DNA from: SAR86 cluster bacterium
Lineage (GTDB): Bacteria > Pseudomonadota > Gammaproteobacteria > Magnimaribacterales > D2472
Assembly: GCA_003331565.1 (NCBI GenBank)
Contig: QOPE01000004.1
Span: forward strand, 1-35,760
Length of the DNA: 35,760 nucleotides
Direction of reading: 5' to 3'
Each line of letters opens with the position of its first letter. The first letter of the stretch is position 1. This document shows positions 8,445 through 17,392 of this stretch, one piece after another. A model generated the notes under the pieces. It was not told the DNA's origin, ran no database searches, and saw only the letters and a program-made list of their open reading frames with translations. The translations under genes were made by a program, and so were the position numbers.

Positions 8445-9646
8445 AATCTCTCGGGTGGCTGCTTTGTCGATTCAAGTGATGTATAAATTGGCATTAAAAA
8501 GAAGAATAGGAAATAAATTGCAGTACAGATAACGCTCATTAAGGTTCTTAATTCAGTAACTGGAACTGTTCCAAGATAACCTAAGGTTAAAAAGCTGATA
8601 GCGAATAGAGAGATTGCGATTTTACTAAAGATGCCTTTATATCTAATTGAATTAACTTTGCTTCTATCAAGCCAAGGCACTACAAATAAAATTGCAATGG
8701 CGCCTGCCATAACAATCAATCCTCCAAGCTTATCTGGGACAGCTCTAAGCATTGCATAGTAAGGAGAGTAATACCAAACTGGAGCAATGTGTTCTGGAGT
8801 GCTAAGCGGATTAGCTTCTTCAAAATTAGCCTTTTCAATAAAATATCCTCCAGCCTCCGGAAAAAAGAACATTATTATCGAAAAAACTGTCATGAAGACA
8901 CCAATACCTACCAAGGCATTTAAAACTTTGTATGGAAAGAAAGGAACGCTATCAAGAGGCACTCCATCCTCATCAAGGTGCTCTTCAATATCTATGCCTT
9001 CTGGGTTACCAGCACCAACTTCATGCAAAGCAACCAAATGCATAAAAACAAGAGCAATTAACATAAGAGGTAATGCAACAACGTGTAGGGCAAAAAACCT
9101 TGAAACCGTAGATCCAGAAATATAATAGTCTCCTCTAACCCATACCTCTAAAGATTCACCAATATATGGAATGGCACCAAAAAGAGAAATAATTACTTGT
9201 GCTCCCCAATAAGACATTTGGCCATAAGGTAATACATACCCCAGAAACCCTTCTGCCATCATCACAAGATAAATTGTCATTCCAAAAATCCAAACCAGTT
9301 CTCTTGGTTTTTTATAGGAGCCGTACAAAAGTCCTCTAAACATATGCAGATAAACCACTGCAAAAAACATGGATGCGCCAGTAGTATGCATGTACCTGAT
9401 TACCCATCCATAATCTACATCCCGCATAATAAATTCTATTGATGAAAAAGCACCCTCTTCTGTATTTTGATAAGGCATCATGAGCCATATCCCAGAAATA
9501 ATCTGTATTATCAAGACAACTGATGCTAAGGCACCAAATAGATACCAGAAATTAACTTTCTTAGGAACGGGATGTTTTGAAAGATGTCTTTCAAATGTAT
9601 TGACTATTGGCAATCGGTCGTTAAACCACTTAAAAACTGTATTCAT
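8441..9646 (-). CDS. petB: Ubiquinol-cytochrome c reductase, cytochrome b
   Basis: Multi-TM cytochrome b with HTTGASMFFAVVYLHMFRGL and GYVLPYGQMSYWGAQVI motifs. Confidence 0.97.
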   Translation of the reverse strand: MNTVFKWFNDRLPIVNTFERHLSKHPVPKKVNFWYLFGALASVVLIIQIISGIWLMMPYQNTEEGAFSSIEFIMRDVDYGWVIRYMHTTGASMFFAVVYLHMFRGLLYGSYKKPRELVWIFGMTIYLVMMAEGFLGYVLPYGQMSYWGAQVIISLFGAIPYIGESLEVWVRGDYYISGSTVSRFFALHVVALPLMLIALVFMHLVALHEVGAGNPEGIDIEEHLDEDGVPLDSVPFFPYKVLNALVGIGVFMTVFSIIMFFFPEAGGYFIEKANFEEANPLSTPEHIAPVWYYSPYYAMLRAVPDKLGGLIVMAGAIAILFVVPWLDRSKVNSIRYKGIFSKIAISLFAISFLTLGYLGTVPVTELRTLMSVICTAIYFLFFFLMPIYTSLESTKQPPERL

Positions 9647-10236
9647 TAAGTAATCTCCTTATCCTCTCCGATTGTTAAGATTGATCCCTGAAAATTATGA
9701 GGTGGCACCTTTAGATTGGTTGGTGCTGGAACACCCTTGAATACCCTACCAACTATGTCGAACATTGAGCCGTGGCAAGGGCAAAAGAAGCCTCCTGTCC
9801 AGGTTGCATCCCATGGCTTTGGTTCAACTTCAGGATGATATTTTGGTGAACATCCTAAATGCGTACAAACTCCAGCAAGTATTGAAAATTCATCGCTTTT
9901 TGATCTTGTTGGATATAGATCTCTATAAGGCTCATCAATAGATAGCGAATTTGGATCTGCGAGCTTAGTTTCAACTGATGGTAAGTTAGAGATGGAACTT
10001 TTTGTATGACGCAAAACAAAGACTGGTTGTTTTCTCCAAGCCACTTGAACAATTTGCCCTTCTTCAATTTTAGAAATATCGACTTTTACAGCAGCGCCTA
10101 ATGCCTTAGCTTTAGCACTTGGATTCCATGCAGCTATAAAAGGTGTCGCGGCAAATGGAATGCCTGCTGCACCAAAAGCAGCTGTCATGCCTATAAGTAC
10201 TTTTCTTCTCTTATTATTTTTGGTGGATTCGGTCAT
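9646..10236 (-). CDS. petA: Ubiquinol-cytochrome c reductase Rieske iron-sulfur subunit
   Basis: CTHLGC and CPCHGS Rieske cluster motifs; twin-arginine-like N-terminus KRRKVLIG. Confidence 0.97.
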   Translation of the reverse strand: MTESTKNNKRRKVLIGMTAAFGAAGIPFAATPFIAAWNPSAKAKALGAAVKVDISKIEEGQIVQVAWRKQPVFVLRHTKSSISNLPSVETKLADPNSLSIDEPYRDLYPTRSKSDEFSILAGVCTHLGCSPKYHPEVEPKPWDATWTGGFFCPCHGSMFDIVGRVFKGVPAPTNLKVPPHNFQGSILTIGEDKEIT

Positions 10237-10278
10237 AATTGGGATTTATATTCTAATATAATTAGTCTATATAAACCA

Positions 10279-10668
10279 CTACCGTTTTGAGAATTGAGAG
10301 CTCTTTCTAGCCTTCTTCAAACCAGGTTTTTTCCTTTCAACTTTCCTCGGATCCCTGGTCAATAAACCAGCTTTTTTGAGTTGAGGTCTAAGCTCTTCAT
10401 CAAATTCAATCAGGGCTCTAGATATACCATGCCTGATTGCACCTGCTTGACCAAAACTACCGCCGCCCTTGACCATAACTTTAATGTTAACTTTTTCATC
10501 TAACTCAGTTAGTTTCAAAGGTTGCATGACAAGCATCTGAGCAACCTGTCTACCAAAGTATTCACTTAGAGGTTTACTATTAACAGTAATATCTCCTTTT
10601 CCTTTACTCAGATAGACTCTTGCAGAGGAAGTCTTTCTTCTGCCCGTTGCATAATGGATTTCGCTCAT
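10279..10668 (-). CDS. rpsI: 30S ribosomal protein S9 (uS9)
   Basis: [15 protein letters not shown]...[29 protein letters not shown]. Confidence 0.99.
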   Translation of the reverse strand: MSEIHYATGRRKTSSARVYLSKGKGDITVNSKPLSEYFGRQVAQMLVMQPLKLTELDEKVNIKVMVKGGGSFGQAGAIRHGISRALIEFDEELRPQLKKAGLLTRDPRKVERKKPGLKKARKSSQFSKR

Positions 10669-11099
10669 TTAATTGGTTTCCAAATTTCAGGTTGTTGTGA
10701 ATCATGCGGATGATCTGAACCAGCATAAATTTTTAATTTCTTGATAATTTGATTGCTTAATTTATTTTTTGGGAGCATGCCTTTCACAGCAAGCCTAATA
10801 ACTTCCTCAGGCTTTTTATCAATCATTTCTTTAAAAGTTGTTTCTTTAAGTCCTCCAGGGTACTGTGAGTGTCTGTAATAAGTTTTCTTGTCATACTTGC
10901 TTCCGGTGACAGCTACTTTTTCTGCATTGATGACCACCACGAAGTCTCCTCCATCGGTATGAGGAGTAAAAGTTGGTTTATCTTTCCCACGAAGCCTATC
11001 AGCTAATTTAGAGGCAAATCGTCCAAGAATTTGCCCATCAGCATCAACAACATACCACTTTGGATGTACTGATTGCTTGTTTAATGATTCTGTTTTCAT
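10665..11099 (-). CDS. rplM: 50S ribosomal protein L13 (uL13)
   Basis: [25 protein letters not shown]...[11 protein letters not shown]...GMLPKNKL. Confidence 0.99.
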   Translation of the reverse strand: MKTESLNKQSVHPKWYVVDADGQILGRFASKLADRLRGKDKPTFTPHTDGGDFVVVINAEKVAVTGSKYDKKTYYRHSQYPGGLKETTFKEMIDKKPEEVIRLAVKGMLPKNKLSNQIIKKLKIYAGSDHPHDSQQPEIWKPIK

Positions 11100-11133
11100 T
11101 TGTTTCTAAAAATAGACGTGAATATTAATGTTT

Positions 11134-11166
11134 CATGAGCATTTAATCAACAAATTATGCTCGAAG
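11134..11166 (-). promoter_or_regulatory. Stem-loop between zapE stop and rplM start (possible rplM leader or zapE-end hairpin)
   Basis: Minus strand TTC-GAGCAT-N14-ATGCTC-AT-GAA; 6-bp perfect stem extendable by 3 bp across a 2-nt bulge. Confidence 0.3.
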
Positions 11167-11168
11167 AA

Positions 11169-12197
11169 TTAATTTTTTGTGATGTATTCTTGGGATGACA
11201 TTTCAATCAATCTGCTTGCAGTTCTTTCCCACAAGTTTAAAAGCCCCTTACCATCATAAATATGAGGTAAATCCGCTGCAGGATAAAAAAACTTTATTTT
11301 TGTCTTAGCAATATATGCTATGTCAACAAAAGCTATTAGTCTTCTGACCAAATCCATTGATTCATCGTTAAGTATTGAAATATTACTTAAAAAAATCCAA
11401 TTGAAATCTCTGCATAAAAGATTGAAATCTTGAGTTGCAACAGGTGATGAAAAAAAACTTTTAAGATCTACCCAAAGGCATTCCGCTGTGACACCTTTTA
11501 CAGTGAATGCTCTATCATTTAAGATTAATTCATTGTCTAATTTAACCCTCTCACCAAAATAGCTTTCAATTAATTTAATAATTTCATTTTCATTGGATGA
11601 ATCCGTGTTTAGTAGGGATGAATTTGTTTTTCTGTAATCTTTTGTTGAATCCAAATGATGATATAAAAAATCATTTTTTATAAATTGAAGAGATTTAATT
11701 AATTTTTCTCTCTGAAGACCATTTTGATAAAGCTCATCTACACTTGAATTAGAAGAAATGAATAAAGGAATTTCCTTTAAAGAAAGTTTTGGCATAATTT
11801 CTGCAATTATCATTGCATCAGCCACATCCTCTACCTGAAACTCATCAATAAATATTAATCTTTTTTGATCTTTAAGCTCATCTATGACTTTATCTAATGG
11901 ATTTTTTTGGCCATCTAATTTATCGAGCTTCTTTTTAATGTGGTTCATAAAGTTAGTAAAGTGAATAAATTCAAATTCATGATTTAGCTTACTAGCAATG
12001 CTTTTCAAAAGGATAGTTTTGCCAATTCCCACACCGCCATAGAGATAGATGCTTGGGATTTTTTTAGATCTCAGAAAACTAAAAATTTTTTTGTCTTGTT
12101 TAATTGAGACTTCAACAAGGTTCAAAAATTCTACTTGTTTAGAATCTAGCTTAATGTCCTTTTTTTTGAATTCATCTAGAATAGATACTGATATCAT
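11169..12197 (-). CDS. zapE: AFG1/ZapE-family cell division ATPase
   Basis: Walker A YLYGGVGIGKTILLKS, Walker B RLIFIDEFQVEDVADAMI, adjacent to rplM. Confidence 0.92.
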   Translation of the reverse strand: MISVSILDEFKKKDIKLDSKQVEFLNLVEVSIKQDKKIFSFLRSKKIPSIYLYGGVGIGKTILLKSIASKLNHEFEFIHFTNFMNHIKKKLDKLDGQKNPLDKVIDELKDQKRLIFIDEFQVEDVADAMIIAEIMPKLSLKEIPLFISSNSSVDELYQNGLQREKLIKSLQFIKNDFLYHHLDSTKDYRKTNSSLLNTDSSNENEIIKLIESYFGERVKLDNELILNDRAFTVKGVTAECLWVDLKSFFSSPVATQDFNLLCRDFNWIFLSNISILNDESMDLVRRLIAFVDIAYIAKTKIKFFYPAADLPHIYDGKGLLNLWERTASRLIEMSSQEYITKN

Positions 12198-12208
12198 CTT
12201 TTTAAATT

Positions 12209-13189
12209 ATGGCGATTAATCTTAATTTCAAATCAATTATTACAGTTACAATGGCGGCTCTAGCCGTGTTTAGTATATTTCACTTCTCAATTGATAGAAA
12301 TGATCTAAATTTTGAAAAAATAGTTAAATCTGTTGTGATCATTAAAACAAAACCAACTCGGTCATCAGCTTTCAATGATAAGCATATTGGTTCAGGGGTA
12401 ATTATTTCCGATGATGGTTATATAGCAACAAATCTTCATGTGATCAGTGGGATACAAAACTTTGTAGTGGAAACCAATGAAGGCATTAATCTAGATGCCA
12501 ATTTAATTGGCTTTGACAAACGCTCTGATTTAGCCATTCTTAAAGTTACTAATGAAAATGAGTTGAATTTAAATTCAATTGTCTTTGCAAAAAAAAAATC
12601 GATAAGTATTGGTGATAAAGTTTATGCAATAGGTGATCCATTTGGACTTGGTTTAACCGTTACATCAGGGATTGTAAGTGCTAATAATAGAAATACTGGA
12701 AACCCATATCTAGAGCTCATACAGACTGATGCTGCAGTAAACCCAGGAAATTCAGGTGGAGCATTGATTAATGAACATGGAGAATTGGTTGGAATTACAT
12801 CAAAAATTTTTTCAACAACTGGCTCTTTTTCGGGCATAAGCTTTGCTTTACCGGTTGATAAGCTTTCCGATATAGCCTCTGAAATTATTAAGTTTGGTCT
12901 TGCAAAGAAAGCATCCCTTGGAAATTTTTATATCCGTTCAATAAGAATTTTGCATAACAATCAGCTTAAATATTGTGGAGAGATCGTTAATTATTCAAGT
13001 GGTCCAATCTTAGATTTATTTGAAACACATGAAAGATTGTGCATCCTTAAAATAAATGAAGAGCCCATGAGTTTAGATAGGCTAAGGCTGGTACTTGGAA
13101 ATGCGTTTCCAGGTGATGCGATAAGCTTAACTCTTTTGGATGATAAGGGCGAATTGCACTCTTACCAAATTAAGACTGAGTCTATCTAG
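12209..13189 (+). CDS. Membrane-anchored HtrA/DegS-like serine protease with divergent PDZ
   Basis: N-terminal TM; catalytic H (ATNLHVISG), D (KRSDLAILKV), S (NPGNSGGALIN). Confidence 0.88.
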   Translation: MAINLNFKSIITVTMAALAVFSIFHFSIDRNDLNFEKIVKSVVIIKTKPTRSSAFNDKHIGSGVIISDDGYIATNLHVISGIQNFVVETNEGINLDANLIGFDKRSDLAILKVTNENELNLNSIVFAKKKSISIGDKVYAIGDPFGLGLTVTSGIVSANNRNTGNPYLELIQTDAAVNPGNSGGALINEHGELVGITSKIFSTTGSFSGISFALPVDKLSDIASEIIKFGLAKKASLGNFYIRSIRILHNNQLKYCGEIVNYSSGPILDLFETHERLCILKINEEPMSLDRLRLVLGNAFPGDAISLTLLDDKGELHSYQIKTESI

Positions 13190-14438
13190 GCAATCTGACT
13201 ATATTTGCTCCAAGGTAGGATAGTTTTTCTTCTATCCTCTCATAACCCCTGTCTATGTGATAGATTCGATCAACTATTGTTTCACCTTCAGCGCATAATC
13301 CTGCCAGAATAAGACAGGCAGATGCCCTCAAATCCGTAGCCATCACCTGGGCACCTGCAATCGCTTTAACTCCTTGAATAAATGCATTTTTCCCTTGAAT
13401 TGAAATATTGCAGCCCATACGAACTAGCTCTTGAACATGCATAAAACGATTTTCAAAAACATTTTCAGTGATTACTGAGGACCCTTTCGATAAAGCATTT
13501 ATAACTGTGAATTGAGCTTGCATATCTGTGGGGAATCCAGGAAAAGGTTGAGTTTGAATATCAACAGGATTAATGTCACTGTTCATTTCAATGGAAACAG
13601 ATTCCTTTGTTGTTTTAATATCTGCGCCGCAAAGTTTCAGTTTTGAGAGAATATTTTCTAATCTATTAGGATCAACTTTATTGATTGTAATGCAGCCATT
13701 AGTAAGCGTAGCCGCAGCAAGATAGGTCCCTGCCTCGATTCTATCTGAGGGAATGAAGCAGTCTCCACCTTTTAACTCTGCAACTCCAGTGATGTGTATT
13801 TCATCGGTGCCAGCGCCCTCAATTTTTGCACCAATAGAATTTAGAAAATTTGCTAAATCTACTACCTCAGGTTCTCTAGCAGCATTTCTTAAGATAGTTT
13901 TTCCGTCAGCCAAAACAGCAGCCATTATTAGATTTTCAGTGCCCGTCACAGTCACACCTCCAAAAGTTATGTCTGCTCCAGAAAGCTTTTTAGCTTTTGC
14001 AACAATATAACCACCATCTAATTCTATTTCAGCACCCATTTGTTCAAGAGCTGTTAAATGAAAGTTTACGGGTCTTGTCCCAATAGCACATCCACCTGGT
14101 AGAGCAATTTTTGCTTGACCATACCTCCCCAATAAAGCTCCTAAAACTAATATTGATGCCCTCATGGTTTTAACAAGTTCATAGCGTGCTTCAAAATTAT
14201 TTAGATTTGAGGAGTCAACCGAAAACTTCATTGATTCATCAAGAACTATATCTACACCCATTGAACCAAGGAGTTCAAACATTGTTGTGATATCTTGCAA
14301 ATAAGGCAAATTATCAAATGTGATAGTTCTATCAGAAAGTATTGATGCAGCTAGTATTGGTAAAGCAGCATTTTTTGAGCCCGAGCATTCTATTGATCCC
14401 TCTAATCTTGAACCACCAATGATCTTAAGTTTTTCCAA
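13182..14438 (-). CDS. murA: UDP-N-acetylglucosamine 1-carboxyvinyltransferase
   Basis: ECSGSKNAALPILAAS, GGCAIGTRPVNFHL (catalytic Cys retained). Confidence 0.98.
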   Translation of the reverse strand: MEKLKIIGGSRLEGSIECSGSKNAALPILAASILSDRTITFDNLPYLQDITTMFELLGSMGVDIVLDESMKFSVDSSNLNNFEARYELVKTMRASILVLGALLGRYGQAKIALPGGCAIGTRPVNFHLTALEQMGAEIELDGGYIVAKAKKLSGADITFGGVTVTGTENLIMAAVLADGKTILRNAAREPEVVDLANFLNSIGAKIEGAGTDEIHITGVAELKGGDCFIPSDRIEAGTYLAAATLTNGCITINKVDPNRLENILSKLKLCGADIKTTKESVSIEMNSDINPVDIQTQPFPGFPTDMQAQFTVINALSKGSSVITENVFENRFMHVQELVRMGCNISIQGKNAFIQGVKAIAGAQVMATDLRASACLILAGLCAEGETIVDRIYHIDRGYERIEEKLSYLGANIVRLPR

Positions 14439-14667
14439 GACTGAACTCCTCTTTGGTTAAAGTCTTTATACTTAATGCATGAAGCTCCCCCGAAGAGAAA
14501 CATTCTTTGAGGTGAGATAAAACCTCTTTATGTCTATTGAGCACCTTTTGCCCAATAAATTTATCGGAAACTATTGTGAGTGTTAAATTGCAGTCAGAAT
14601 TTGACAGAATTACCTCAGATCCCTGAAGGTTGGCTTCCAAAATACTTTTAATTTTTTCATGATCCAT
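14425..14667 (-). CDS. BolA/IbaG-family protein
   Basis: 80 aa, VLNRHKEVLSHLKECFSSGELHALSIKTLT; next to murA. Confidence 0.88.
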   Translation of the reverse strand: MDHEKIKSILEANLQGSEVILSNSDCNLTLTIVSDKFIGQKVLNRHKEVLSHLKECFSSGELHALSIKTLTKEEFSLGKT

Positions 14668-15281
14668 TATTCAGGAATGTTTGCATCTGAAGTCCAGTTC
14701 AGAATTACTTTATCTATATCACCATCAAATTCTTCCGCAAGAGCTCTGAATTGATTTCTAAAGGTTAGCCCGAGATTAACACCATTAACTATGATATTAA
14801 TAATTTTCCAACCTTCACCTGATTTTCTAACTTTGTAAGTTATGGGATAAGAATTTGACTCTGTAAGCAGATCTTGATTTACGTCCTCAATCTTTTTAAA
14901 TGTAGTTTTATTGCTAAAGTTAGTGACTATTTTTTGATCTCCCCACTGCGCTAAAGTAGATGAATAAGTATCAAGCAAAGAATTTTTGAATACTTCAATA
15001 AATTCTGATCTTTGCTCAGTTGAAGACTTTAAATAATTTTCTTTACCCATAACACTAGCTGAAACTCTCCTAAAATCTACCATGGGTTCAAAAATATCTT
15101 TTATCTTCTGTTTAAAGAGATCAGGATCAGATTCAAATAAATCTTGATTATTCACTATAACCTGCACCATAGACTGGGCATTACTATCGATAAAGGTTTG
15201 TGGGTTTATTTCGCTACTATTCGTTGGAACTAAAAATAATAACGAGAATGCGTATATAAAAACTTTTTTCATTCCCTTCAT
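14667..15281 (-). CDS. mlaC: MlaC/Ttg2D-family periplasmic phospholipid-binding protein
   Basis: Signal peptide; FEPMVDFRRVSASVMGKENY...FKNSLLDTYSSTLAQW...WKIINIIVNGVNLGLTFRNQF is typical of MlaC. Confidence 0.9.
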   Translation of the reverse strand: MKGMKKVFIYAFSLLFLVPTNSSEINPQTFIDSNAQSMVQVIVNNQDLFESDPDLFKQKIKDIFEPMVDFRRVSASVMGKENYLKSSTEQRSEFIEVFKNSLLDTYSSTLAQWGDQKIVTNFSNKTTFKKIEDVNQDLLTESNSYPITYKVRKSGEGWKIINIIVNGVNLGLTFRNQFRALAEEFDGDIDKVILNWTSDANIPE

Positions 15282-15312
15282 TATAACATTAGTGTTAGGT
15301 TAAGATTTCAAT

Positions 15313-16278
15313 ATGAGTACTAATAAATTTATCAATTCAGCAAAAAAAACTATTGGAATACAAGCAGATTCGATTGCATCTCTAAGCAATCAAATTGACA
15401 AATCTTTTGCAGAAATTGCTAAAAAAGTATCTCTCATTAAAGGAAAGCTAATTGTTATGGGTGTCGGCAAGTCAGGACATGTAGGCCAGAAAGTTTCTGC
15501 AACATTAGCAAGCACTGGAACACCCTCTTTTTTTATTCATCCAACTGAAGCAGCTCATGGTGACCTTGGAATGATCGCAAAAGATGATGCGGTCTTAATC
15601 TTTTCAAATTCAGGTGAAACAAAAGAAGTTACTGCAATTTTGCCTGCCTTAAAGAGAATGACTGCAGATATCTTTTCTATTACTGGTAATGCTAATTCCT
15701 CAATTGCAAAAGCATCTTCAGTGCACTTAAAAGTTCAAGTTGAAAAAGAAGCTTGTCCACATGATCTTGCACCCACAAGTTCAACCACTGCATCAATGGT
15801 AATTGGGGATGCATTGGCAATTTCTTTAATTGAAGAAAAGAACTTTTCTAGCGAAGATTTTGCAAAATCACATCCCGCAGGCGAATTGGGCAAAAAATTA
15901 ACGACGTATGTAGGTGATCTTGCCATTAGCGGAAATAAAGTTCCATGCGTCGAAATTGACGCAAGTATTAAAGATACAATTATTGAAATTACCTCTAAAA
16001 AGCTTGGCATGGCTCTTGTTGTTAATAATGAAGAAGTTGTTGGTATATTTACTGACGGAGATCTAAGAAGAGCATTAAATCAAGAAATTGCAATTGAGAA
16101 TAATTCTGTATCAAGTGTTATGACAAAAAAATTTAAAAGCATTTCTGAAAATGATCTAGCCATAGACGCCGCAACCATTATGGAGAAGAACAAAATTTTT
16201 ACACTTAATGTCCTTAATCAAAAAAAACAACCCTCAGTCATAACAATGCATCAGCTTCTTGAATTTGGCATTATATGA
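15313..16278 (+). CDS. kdsD: Arabinose-5-phosphate isomerase (SIS + CBS domains)
   Basis: GVGKSGHVGQKVSATLASTGTPSFFIHPTEAAHGDLG; C-terminal CBS pair. Confidence 0.95.
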   Translation: MSTNKFINSAKKTIGIQADSIASLSNQIDKSFAEIAKKVSLIKGKLIVMGVGKSGHVGQKVSATLASTGTPSFFIHPTEAAHGDLGMIAKDDAVLIFSNSGETKEVTAILPALKRMTADIFSITGNANSSIAKASSVHLKVQVEKEACPHDLAPTSSTTASMVIGDALAISLIEEKNFSSEDFAKSHPAGELGKKLTTYVGDLAISGNKVPCVEIDASIKDTIIEITSKKLGMALVVNNEEVVGIFTDGDLRRALNQEIAIENNSVSSVMTKKFKSISENDLAIDAATIMEKNKIFTLNVLNQKKQPSVITMHQLLEFGII

Positions 16279-16673
16279 AATCTATTTTCAATCTTTTTTG
16301 TCTAACAATAGTAATTCTAGCAAGTCATTATGCTAGTGCTAATCAAAATGAATTTAAAATAAATGCTGAAATTATTGACTATGATCCAAGCAAGAAAATA
16401 ATATCACTTGATGGAGCGATATCCATGACCTCTGATGATTTTCAAATATCTGGAACAACTGCAACGATTTCCATGAATGATGAAGTAATTTCCATTGAGG
16501 GAAATCCCGCAAAAATAAATCTTCAGAATCCTGAAAAGATTTTTGGAGAAGCAAAACAAATTAAATATACCCCGGCAAAAGAAATATCATTAGTGGGTGA
16601 GGCAGTTCTTAGGACTAAAGATGGAGAGCTTAAATCAAAAAAAATACTCTACCAACTTGGAGTGTCTAATTGA
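16275..16673 (+). CDS. lptA: Lipopolysaccharide transport periplasmic protein LptA (short)
   Basis: Signal peptide, IDYDPSKKIISLDGAISMTSDDFQISG OstA-like repeat; directly before lptB. Confidence 0.85.
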   Translation: MKSIFNLFCLTIVILASHYASANQNEFKINAEIIDYDPSKKIISLDGAISMTSDDFQISGTTATISMNDEVISIEGNPAKINLQNPEKIFGEAKQIKYTPAKEISLVGEAVLRTKDGELKSKKILYQLGVSN

Positions 16674-17389
16674 TGGAAAGTATTCTCATGTCATGCGAAA
16701 AAATTTCTATCAAAGTAGTTGAAAAATTAATAATTCAAAACATATCTCTAGCAGTTAATAAGAATCAGATAGTTGGTTTATTGGGTCCAAATGGCGCAGG
16801 AAAAACATCTACTTTTTATGCCATAGCAGGCATTGTGAAAATAAACAGTGGAAAAATCATTTTTCAAGAAAATGAAATTCATAACCTTCCAATACATAAG
16901 CGTGCCAATCACGGGCTAGCATACCTTCCACAAGAACCTTCTTTGTTTAGCGACCTTTCAGTGATAGAAAACCTTAATGGTATTAGCGAGCTATCAAAGC
17001 AACCAAATCTAATGACAGTGGATGAGATTATTCATACGTTCAATCTAAAAAAGATTATTAATAAAAAAGGTAGAGAGCTATCTGGGGGACAAAGAAGAAA
17101 AACAGAAATTGCTAGAACTCTTATTGGAAATCCAAAACTTCTATTGCTAGATGAGCCCTTCTCCGGTATTGATCCAATAGCTGTTGACGAAATTAAAGAT
17201 TTACTTTCATATATCAAAACTATAGGTATTTCAATCCTGATTACAGATCATAATGTTAGAGAAACACTAAAAATATGCGATAAATCTTATCTTATGGCTG
17301 ATGGATCAATATTTTTAGCAGGCACTAAAGAAGAAATTGTTAGTAATTCTATAGCTAAGGAGAAGTACTTAGGTTCTTCTTTTGAATAA
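16673..17389 (+). CDS. lptB: LPS export ABC transporter ATPase LptB
   Basis: GPNGAGKTSTFYAIAG, LSGGQRRKTEIARTL, LLLLDEPFSGIDPIAVDEI. Likely start ATG 16673 (the ORF track begins at upstream TTG 16670). Confidence 0.95.
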   Translation: MESILMSCEKISIKVVEKLIIQNISLAVNKNQIVGLLGPNGAGKTSTFYAIAGIVKINSGKIIFQENEIHNLPIHKRANHGLAYLPQEPSLFSDLSVIENLNGISELSKQPNLMTVDEIIHTFNLKKIINKKGRELSGGQRRKTEIARTLIGNPKLLLLDEPFSGIDPIAVDEIKDLLSYIKTIGISILITDHNVRETLKICDKSYLMADGSIFLAGTKEEIVSNSIAKEKYLGSSFE

Positions 17390-17392
17390 CTC

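Noticed and set aside
8787-9125. 112-aa plus-strand ORF antisense to petB
   Set aside because: Lies fully inside the conserved cytochrome b gene; low-complexity Cys/Ser/Thr-rich translation typical of an antisense shadow ORF; no own SD or promoter evident.
9855-10067. 70-aa same-strand alternative-frame ORF in petA
   Set aside because: Overlaps conserved Rieske coding sequence in another frame; no recognisable features.
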